From Physcomitrium patens (Eukaryota; Streptophyta; Bryopsida; Funariales; Funariaceae), in the NCBI RefSeq assembly GCF_000002425.4, contig NC_037265.1, positions 3,045,503-3,109,502 of the forward strand: a stretch of DNA of 64,000 bases. Direction: 5' to 3'. The notes beneath the pieces were generated by a model. The model was given only the letters and a program-made list of their open reading frames with translations, was not told the DNA's origin and did not search any database. A program made the position numbers and the translations under genes. Positions 56,868-64,000 of the stretch are shown here, in pieces. How positions within the stretch are numbered: position 1 is the first letter of the stretch; each line of letters starts with the position of its first letter.

Positions 56868-57003
56868 AAATTAGCTAATATTAGATGATGGTCCAATGGA
56901 AGTAGTCCTTATTATTATAAATTTTTGATTAAGATAAAAATGGAAGAAAGAATTATTCATTCAAATCAATTGAAAAGAAAAAAATATTTATTAGTAGTTC
57001 TTA

Positions 57004-57038
<35 letters not shown>

Positions 57039-57165
57039 TATATATATATATATATGCATATATATTTAGATGGATATATAATAATAAAAAAAATTAAAAA
57101 TAAAATAAAAAGAATAAGAAAAAAATATAGTGGAAGAAAAAAAATAAAGACAAAAAAAGAAGAGA

Positions 57166-57196
<31 letters not shown>

Positions 57197-57389
57197 GAAA
57201 GGACGAAAGAAAAAAGAAAAGAAAAGAAAGGTTGTTCCTAAATTCCAGCAATCTCTTTGTTGATAGGGGTTTGAGTTACCTCAGATCCTTCTTTTTTTAT
57301 TTTTAGTTTTGGTGTGCTAATTGGAGAGTTCCAAATCTTTTGGTGGCTCTTTCATCTGTGTGTGGCTATGGAGGGACAAGCATTGATGG
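54143..57389. other. Spacer DNA, no gene
   Basis: Composition falls to AT-rich from about 55300 onward. The stretch includes a near-duplicate ~58 bp pair (54895-55026), a poly(A) run at about 55526-55551, AT runs at about 56829-56865 and 57006-57066 (with GCATATAT interruptions), and a GAA/A-rich tract at 57085-57235. A TATGATA/TATACAAT-rich low-complexity patch is at 56230-56480. Frames over these are simple-sequence artefacts. Confidence 0.55.
54895..55026 (+). repeat. Direct duplication of ~58 bp
   Basis: ACATGATTGCATAAGCAAGA... (54895-54952) and ACATGGTTGCATAAGTGGGA... (54969-55026) both continue with CAGAGCTTGTAGC or CACAGCTCATAGC and end TTGCAAAGCTG. They are spaced about 74 bp start to start. 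Confidence 0.7.
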
Positions 57390-57654
57390 TATTGAGATCA
57401 TTAAATGTAGCCAGCACTTTCCATAATATTTACTGTAGACTATGGTAATTACCATAGCTACAGTATTTAGAGTCTAGTGGAGAAGTACTATTTATCCTCT
57501 CCTCTTTTCTCTTCTTGTATGCGAGACACAACCAGATTTAATAGATATGTATGTGTGTGAAGCTCTCTCTCATTAGAAACCCTCTTGTGTGTAACTTAAT
57601 ACTACTCTTGTGTCTATGTATGACTTACTATTACTCTTCTAAACATTCTCAACA
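57390..57654 (+). repeat. Copia 5' LTR
   Basis: It begins TATTGAGATCATTAAATG (TG changed to TA) and ends AAACATTCTCAACA. It is shorter than the 3' LTR, mainly from differences in TGTGTATGACTTAC-type repeats near the end. Confidence 0.93.
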
Positions 57655-57668
57655 CGTTATCAGCACGA
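57655..57668 (+). promoter_or_regulatory. Copia primer-binding site
   Basis: CGTTATCAGCACGA directly follows the LTR. A TATCAGCACG site at this place is typical of many plant copia elements, primed by initiator tRNA-Met. Confidence 0.7.
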
Positions 57669-57844
57669 TTTTCTTCTATATACTATCACAATTTTTTGCT
57701 CTAGTCTTTGACTCTTCAAACCTGTTGCTATCCTTGCACAGTGTCTGCTTCATGATCTTGTTCTTCTTGTTGGTCCCTCACACATTAGCTGCTTGTTTAG
57801 AGCACTTGTTCCACTTCCTACCTTGCTTGCTCTGAATACTTGAT

Positions 57845-58130
57845 CTAATCCAACTTCACCCTTTGCTTGCTCCTTGCTGCGCCCCGCGCCTGCTGCCAAA
57901 TAGATGCCAAACTGCTGCCAAACTATCGCCAAATCCGTCAATGCCACCATGTTACTACTGATGTTGCCACTCGTTGCCGTCGTCACCCTAATGTCGCTAC
58001 CATCGCCACAGCTATCCGTCGCTGCCGCCCGCTGTTGTCCACCGCTGCCCATCGTTGCCACCCTGCCGCACCTACCGTTGCCTGCTGCTGCCATCTTATT
58101 ACTGTTTTGCTGCCTGAATCTACAACTCTC
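57845..58130 (+). repeat. Copia leader with degenerate GCC/TGC triplet repeats
   Basis: A GC-rich patch in the untranslated leader consists of variants of TGCCGCC, TTGCCACC and CATCGCC. The overlapping frames on both strands (57750-58376) are Ala/Thr/Arg-rich artefacts of this repeat, not genes. Confidence 0.6.
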
Positions 58131-58266
58131 TCCTTAATAAAAAAAAAATTATATATTTTTATTTTTTCAAATTCAAGTTTATCATTTTATTTGACTTTAT
58201 ATTTTAAGGTACGTTTTACTCAACTTTTCTACTTGATCTTGTATTTTCTTTACAGATTTATTTATA

Positions 58267-59340
58267 ATGAGTGCTTCAACATCTTCAATTGCTTCTTCTA
58301 TGGTTCCAACTATTACCAATGCATCCCAATATTTTCAAGCTCTTTTATTTCCACCATTGACTGTGGATGGAAATAATTATCTATTATGGGCAAAAATGGC
58401 AAAAAAAAAATTTTATTTGCAAAACAACTCTCGGATGCCATTATGTTTGAAGAATCTCCTACAACAAGTATTTTTATATCTCCTGCTATTCATTAGAAAG
58501 CACTTCTTCTCATTCGTCGTCATCTTGTACCTGCATTATAACATCAATATTTAGAAATGGAAGACCATGCAGAACTTTGGAAGAATCTTTAATCTAGGTT
58601 TGATCATCAAAAGACCATTTTTCTTCTACGTACACGCCATAATTGGATACATTTACGTGTCTTGGATTTTCCAAATTTAAATGCTTTCAATAGTGAAATG
58701 TATAGTATTATCTCATAATTACGATTATATGGATAAAGCATTTCTGAAGAAGAAATGATTGAGAAAACTCTCTCTACATTTCCTCCTACATCTGTTGTTC
58801 TTGCACAACAATACAAGAATATGAAATTTCAGAGTCATTCTGATCTCATGTTCTATCTACTTCTTGTGGAGAAGCAAAATGAGCTACTCTTACATAATGC
58901 AAAAGCTCATGCTATTAGAACTACAGTTCTAGAATTTCATTCACTTAATATTTCAAAGTCTAAGAAGAAATTATATAAACATGGGAAACGTGCTCATAAG
59001 TATCAGGGTAGTCATAGTCAAGATCATTTCTATCCATATGGAAAGAATAAATATTCTACTATTAATTATATTAGAAAATAAAAATCAAAGATACGTTCTT
59101 GCCATAAGTGTGGAATGATTGGACATTTAGGACATGTGTGCCATACTTTAGAATATTTTATTAAAATGTTCCAAGAAAATAAGAAATTACGAGCTGAGGC
59201 TCGTGAAGTTCATACCATGGATGCGTCCATGGATTCAATTGGTGTTGATGACTTAGAAGCTTACATGAATGATAGAACCTCTAATGATGAATCAAATGAT
59301 GCACTCATTGATTCCGAAACAACACATACTATCTTATGAG
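58267..59340 (+). pseudogene. Copia gag with CCHC zinc knuckle, and protease start
   Basis: Gag starts at ATG 58267 (MSASTSSIASS) with the typical copia text LTVDGNNYLLWAKM. It continues through stops to an intact CCHC knuckle, CHKCGMIGHLGHVC (59100-59141), which binds genomic RNA. Protease follows, and its active site reads DSETTHTIL near 59305-59335 where DSGATHT is expected, so the catalytic Gly is replaced by Glu. Confidence 0.85.
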
Positions 59341-59429
59341 ATAGACGATTTTTTATTGAAAAATCTTCAACTTTGTAAACTAAAAATATGATGACCATGG
59401 CTGGAGCAAATGCGTTTTGTTTCTAAGAG

Positions 59430-60560
59430 GGTACAACGATGGTAAAATTACATGCGGATTCCATCATAAAATATAAACATGCAATGTTTGCACCCTCAAC
59501 ACGTCAGATTCTGATCAGCTACCTAGATGTGCGTATTAATAGTTATCACCTCTTGACCACCACTTTAAATAGAAAAGAAGTTTTGGTTCCTGCGAAGAAC
59601 TATAAAGTTGTTGAAAAATCTTTTGCTACAGAAAATGGTTTATATCGAATTGTGATTCGGCCTCCCATTATATTTAATTTTACGTCATCTATCTCAGAGA
59701 GTCGTATTTCTCTCTGGCATGGACGATTGAGACATCTAGAATCCACATTATTTAGAAAGATCATTCCATGTATAATTAGGCATAATTTAAAGTGTGTAGA
59801 TGTAGACTCTATGGAATTATGTCGTGTATGCATGTAAGGTAAAATGATTACTCGGCCTTCAATTTGGAAACTTCCACAAGAATTACCACCAATGCTTGAA
59901 AGATTGTATGGTGATATTTGTGGTCCTATTAATCCAATATCAGGACCATTTCATTATTTTTTGGTCCTTGTTGATGCATCAGGTAAACAATCACATGTTT
60001 CATTATTATCAACTCAAAACATGGTGTTTGCCAATTTTATATCTATGCTTATTCACTTTCGGGCACATTTTCCTGATTATCCTATAAAAACATAGTGTAT
60101 AGATAATGCAAAAGAATTTGCATCAAAGTCTTTTGAAGACTATTGTATTGCAACAGGAATCAAGTTGACATATTGTGTTCCATATGAACATGCTCAAAAT
60201 GGACTTGCAGAGTCATTTATAAAGCATATACAACTCATTACCTGGCTACTCCTCCTTCATGCAAATCTACCTGGATCTATGTGGGGTCATGCAGTTTTAC
60301 GTGCTGCAGTATTAATCCACCTCCGCCCTTCTTCTCTTGAAATTGTTTCACCACATGAGCTCATTTCGGGTCGTGTTTCAAATGTATCTCACTTACAAGT
60401 ATTTGGTTGCCGTACTTGGATTCGAGTACCAGAATCTCAACGGCGTACCATTGGAGCTCATCGACAAGAAGGCATATATGTTGGTTTTGATTCACCAAGC
60501 ATTATTTGTATTGTTGATCCATCAATTGGTACATTATTACGTGCATGTTTGTAAAATTGT
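59430..60560 (+). pseudogene. Copia integrase
   Basis: The GAG-pre-integrase zinc region reads LWHGRLRHLES, then ELCRVCM, giving His-His-Cys-Cys. The core follows with the first Asp in YGDICGPI, the second in IDNAKEF (just after a stop near 60093), and Glu in NGLAESF. It continues with LHANLPGSMWGHAV, HELISGR and VFGCRTWIRVPE, then EGIYVGFDS. The triad residues are intact, but a stop after CM near 59835 and another near 60093 break the frame. Confidence 0.9.
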
Positions 60561-61220
60561 CGTTTTGAAGAAAATGTATTTCCATCTCTTCAAGGAGGAG
60601 TATCCAATCAACAAAGAAATAAAGTACTCATATTTGAAGCACCAAAAATATTTACAATGAATCTCGATCCTACAACATCTTTGGCAGAAACTGAAGTTAC
60701 TAAGATTTTGCATTTAAAACGGATCGCAGATGAAATACCTGATGGCTTCAATGATGCACTTAGAATTACAAGAGTTCCTATTAATGAGGCTCAGAATGCA
60801 CCTGCTCAGATTGCAGTGCCATTGACTACAATACCTCAAGTTATAACAACAACAACTAAAAGAACTCATGGACCAGATAAGTAACCACATAAGAAGAAAG
60901 CTATAAAATTAACTAATCTTGGTATTATTTCTCAAGAAATTGCCACTCATCTTGTAGGACTACCAATTCATGATGATATATCCATGCATAATGTACCTTC
61001 AATTCCTATGAAAAACAATCTTGGAATTGGAAGGAATAAGAACAAGTTGAGTAAAGAATTATCTATTCTATATTGTACTACAGATGATATTTGGGACAGA
61101 CCATCTATTACGATAGATGAATCATTTGCATATATGATTATAGAAGCCCTTTTTTGTGAGGAAGACGATCCTGAACCTCAAACCATCGAAGAGACGATGC
61201 GTCGCTTAGATTGGTCAAAA
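60561..61220 (+). pseudogene. Copia integrase-RT linker
   Basis: Two frames (60657-60884 and 60984-61223) carry variable, polar sequence typical of the linker of copia polyproteins. They end with ETMRRLDWSK, the usual lead-in to the RT domain. Confidence 0.7.
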
Positions 61221-61224
61221 TAAA

Positions 61225-62200
61225 AAACTGCTATTGAGGAGGAATATGCCTGTTTGTATAAGAGGAAAGTCTTTGGTCGAATTTTAGACACTCTTACATC
61301 TCACCCTGTGGGATATAAAATAGTATTAATATGCAAGCGAGATGCTCAAGGCCAAATAATCCACTATAAAGCTCATCTTGTTGCTCAAGGATTTACTCAA
61401 CGATTTGGCATTGATTATGAATCCACATATTCTCCAGTCATGGATTCAATTACATTTCGATATATGATTGGAATGACAGTTCGTACCATCCTTGAGATGC
61501 ATTTGATGGATGTAGTTACTGCATATCTATATGGTTCTTTTGATACAAATATTTATATGAAAGTTCCATGTGGCTTAGAAATAGGAACTCCAAATCAACC
61601 CGCTCCAAGAAAATATCATGGTATTAAATTATGTAAGGCCTTTTATGGTTTAAAACAATCTGGATGAATGTGATATCGACGTCTTCAAGATTATTTAATT
61701 ACAAATAATTTTATAAGTGATCCACTAATCCCTTGTTTATTTATCAAACGAGATAAAACTAGTTTTGTGATCATCGCTGTATATGTTGATGATCTTAATC
61801 TAGTGGGTACTACATCTGCATGTGTTACAACTACAAATCTACTTATATGTGAATTTGAGATGAAAATGCTAAGAAAAACAACTTTCTGCATTGGTCTTTA
61901 GATTATATATCTTACAGATGGTAGCATTTTTCTCTACCAACTAACGTATATTAGACGAATCTTGCAAAGATTTAATATGATTGATGCTTATCCATTGTCC
62001 ACACCAATGGTTGGATGTGGTCATGATGGTCATGATCCATACCGTCCATGCAAGCAGGAGGAGGAAATATTGGGAGACCAATATCCATACCTTGCAACAG
62101 TTGGAGCACTTTTGTATTTAGCTACATCTACAAGACCAGATATTGCATTTGCAGTTAGTGTTCTTGTAAGACATAGTGCACGTCCAACACTATGATATTA
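61225..62200 (+). pseudogene. Copia reverse transcriptase
   Basis: The RVT_2-type RT reads YKIVLICKRDAQG, then KAHLVAQGFTQRFGIDYEST, then LMDVVTAYLYGS, then KAFYGLKQSG. The catalytic YVDDLNLVG lies at 61782-61793 for the YVDD codons. Then STPMVG and YLATVGALLYLATSTRPDIA follow. The active site is intact. Stops after KQSG and near 61902 inactivate the frame. Confidence 0.93.
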
Positions 62201-62209
62201 GAATGGCAT

Positions 62210-62765
62210 CAAATATTTATTACGTTATTTAAAAGGTACTGAAGACTTGGGATTATACTACATAAAATCTGTAGATCCAAAATTAGTTGGATATTGTGAT
62301 GCAGGATATAAATCTGATATTGCAATAGCTAAATCTCAAAGAAGATATGTATTTTTAAGACATCGAGCTGCAATATCATGGAAATCAATAAAACAAACAA
62401 TAACTGCAACTTCATCCAACCATGCAAAAATTATTACTTTACATGAAGCATCTCAAGAATGTATTTGGTTGTGATTAATTGATAAATTCATTCAAACAAC
62501 TTGTGGATTTTTATATGATGATTGTCCAACTATCTTGTATGAAGATAATAGTGCTTGTATTATACAAATGCAAGTTGGTTTCATTAAAGGTGAAAAGACA
62601 AAGCATATTGATCAAAAGTATTTTAGTTATACTCATGATTTGATTACTGATCAAGTACTTATAATTAAGAAAATTGAATCTACAAATAACCTTGCTGATC
62701 TCTTCACCAAAGCTCTCCCATTAAGCAACCATCATCAACTTACTTATGGCATTGGTATGTGGTGA
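62210..62765 (+). pseudogene. Copia RNase H
   Basis: The frame has LVGYCDAGYKSD (first Asp), AISWKSIKQTITATSSNHAK, ECIWL and YEDNSACIIQ, ending with KTKHIDQKYF and NLADLFTKALP, the classic end of copia polyproteins. The Glu of the usual SSTEAEY reads Lys (SNHAK). Confidence 0.92.
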
Positions 62766-62975
62766 CTTACTTTTCTTAAATAAGAAAGTTAATGAGCTCT
62801 TTAAATAATTAAAGAAAATGATGTTGTACTCTTTTTTCTTCATCTATGGTTTTGTCTTTAAATAAAATAAGATTTTTCTAGATAAGGTTTTAATGAAGCA
62901 ACAATTCTTGATCTTGCAAGATCACAAAAAAGTATAGATCATAATTCTATACAAATTTTATATTATATAAATATT

Positions 62976-62993
62976 ATGATGAGCAAAGAGGAG
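62976..62993 (+). other. Copia polypurine tract
   Basis: GATGAGCAAAGAGGAG sits directly before the 3' LTR start TGTTGAGATC. Confidence 0.8.
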
Positions 62994-63266
62994 TGTTGAG
63001 ATCATTAAATGTAGCCGGTGCTCTCCATAATATTTACTGTAGACTACAGTAATTATCATAGCTACAATATTTAGAGTCTAGTAGAGAAATACTATTTATC
63101 CTCTCCTCTAATCTCTTCTTGTATATGAGACACAACTAGATTTAATAGATGTGTGTGTGTGTGAAGCTCTCTCTCATTAGAAACCCTCTTGTGTGTATGA
63201 CTTACTACTACTTTTGTGTGTGTATGATTTACTATTACTCTTGTGGCTTTCTAAACATTCTCAACA
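62994..63266 (+). repeat. Copia 3' LTR
   Basis: TGTTGAGATCATTAAATG to AAACATTCTCAACA, a clean TG...CA pair. It carries a slightly expanded TGTGTGTGTG segment. Confidence 0.95.
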
Positions 63267-63747
63267 GATGGAATGGATTTTTTATTCTCTTTGATTACTA
63301 GTTCCTGCAATGACAGTGCTATTGTGAAGTTTTTTTTTTTTTTTTCTTACTTCACTTGGATTAGTAAATTTCTAATAGTATATGGCAGTTTTCTTCTTCA
63401 TGGATCTCATGGTGCTATGGACCATTGTAATCATCAATGTTAATAATGCCAATATTACTTGAGGCTGTTGTAAAATATAATGGTACTGTAGAAAAGACAA
63501 CTTCTTCTTATTTTTTTTATTCTTTTGCTTAGTTCTTACAAAGAAAAAGTGTAGAGGAATTAGATTGGATTGATTTTTGTTTTATTATAGTGCATCAACT
63601 CCCATTCAACTACTTGACCATGGTATGAATGACATGTGTGGTAGTTGATCAAAGACAATAGTAGAGTTGATTTATTGATTCTTAATTAACATCAAGTTCG
63701 ACAACAAAAGTGTTAAAAATACAATAGTGTTGTCAAAAGTCTTCTAT

Positions 63748-63780
<33 letters not shown>

Positions 63781-64000
63781 CATTATGGTCTTTGATCTTT
63801 GGCATATTTATTTTCATGGTTGTGCAATGCTAAGTAGAATCAATATTTGGTGAAATTTTCAATAAAGAATCCAGAATTTAAAATTATACTTATGAAATTC
63901 TTTACAACATGATCTCTCCTTAATAAGTTGCTCCATCTTATTTTTGGTGTTCGTCTTTTGTTTTTGATTTCAATGGTAGCATAGTTGATTGTGCTTTTGA
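63267..64000. other. AT-rich flank, no gene
   Basis: Nothing coding is recognised. A T-run is at about 63751-63780 and a shorter one at about 63330-63344. Confidence 0.55.

Larger units (their letters stand above)
57390..63266 (+). mobile_element. Ty1/copia retrotransposon, complete ends, decayed frames
   Basis: LTRs of 265 bp (57390-57654) and 273 bp (62994-63266) bound a 5.3 kb interior. GATGG stands on both sides (57385-57389 and 63267-63271), a perfect 5 bp target-site duplication. The order gag, protease, integrase, RT, RNase H is diagnostic of Ty1/copia. A primer site follows the 5' LTR and a polypurine tract precedes the 3' LTR. The polyprotein is broken by many stops, so it is not autonomous, yet catalytic motifs remain readable. 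It is younger than G1 and G2 by appearance. Confidence 0.95.

Noticed and set aside
57750..58376. Overlapping 114- and 169-codon frames
   Set aside because: They lie in the copia leader and arise from degenerate GCC/TGC repeats. The real gag begins at 58267 in another frame.
1..64000. tRNA, rRNA and canonical plant microRNA genes
   Set aside because: I looked for TTCGA-type T-arm contexts and familiar microRNA sequences and found none with supporting structure. This was by eye and not exhaustive.

Overview
The window is nuclear DNA from a land plant. I favour a moss (Physcomitrium-like), but this is inference. It rests on very AT-rich heterochromatin made of decayed chromodomain Ty3/gypsy elements beside a short gene island, abundant (AT)n microsatellites, telo-box motifs, spliced genes with plant-type products, and a mitochondria-targeted group II intron maturase. 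No rRNA or tRNA gene, CRISPR array or bacterial operon was found.

Layout. (1) 1-27198 holds three copies of one chromovirus family with a ~550 bp LTR (TGTCA...TGACA). G1 (1-~5935, +) is badly decayed. G2 (8675-19265, +) has LTRs at both ends and an imperfect target-site duplication, and carries three nested insertions. G3 (20814-27198, -) is the best preserved, with two 551 bp LTRs, a polypurine tract, an imperfect 5 bp target-site duplication, and recognisable gag, protease, RT, RNase H, integrase and chromodomain. Four copies (A, A', B, C) of an unclassified noncoding 1.3-1.65 kb repeat lie here, three of them inside G2. Two copies of another ~0.7 kb repeat (D1, D2) lie in G1. (2) 27199-33150 is AT-rich debris with a minus-strand integrase relic of a second gypsy lineage. 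(3) 33150-54150 is the gene-bearing, more GC-rich part. It has a four-exon hydroxy(phenyl)pyruvate reductase gene (34119-36912, -), long intergenic DNA with microsatellites and promoter-like blocks, and a four-exon gene (52232-53912, -) for a presequence-bearing maturase-X plus HNH protein that lacks a reverse transcriptase domain. (4) 54150-64000 is AT-rich spacer plus a Ty1/copia element (57390-63266, +) with a perfect 5 bp target-site duplication and decayed reading frames.

The two host genes are unrelated in function. One reduces 2-keto acids such as hydroxypyruvate or hydroxyphenylpyruvate. The other probably assists group II intron splicing in mitochondria. The most novel points are the tandem array of ~200-250 bp units that supplies the 5' region and N-terminal extension of the reductase gene, the RT-less nuclear maturase, and the unclassified nested repeat family. 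Exon boundaries were worked out by hand from reading frame, splice sites and family similarity, without transcript data.
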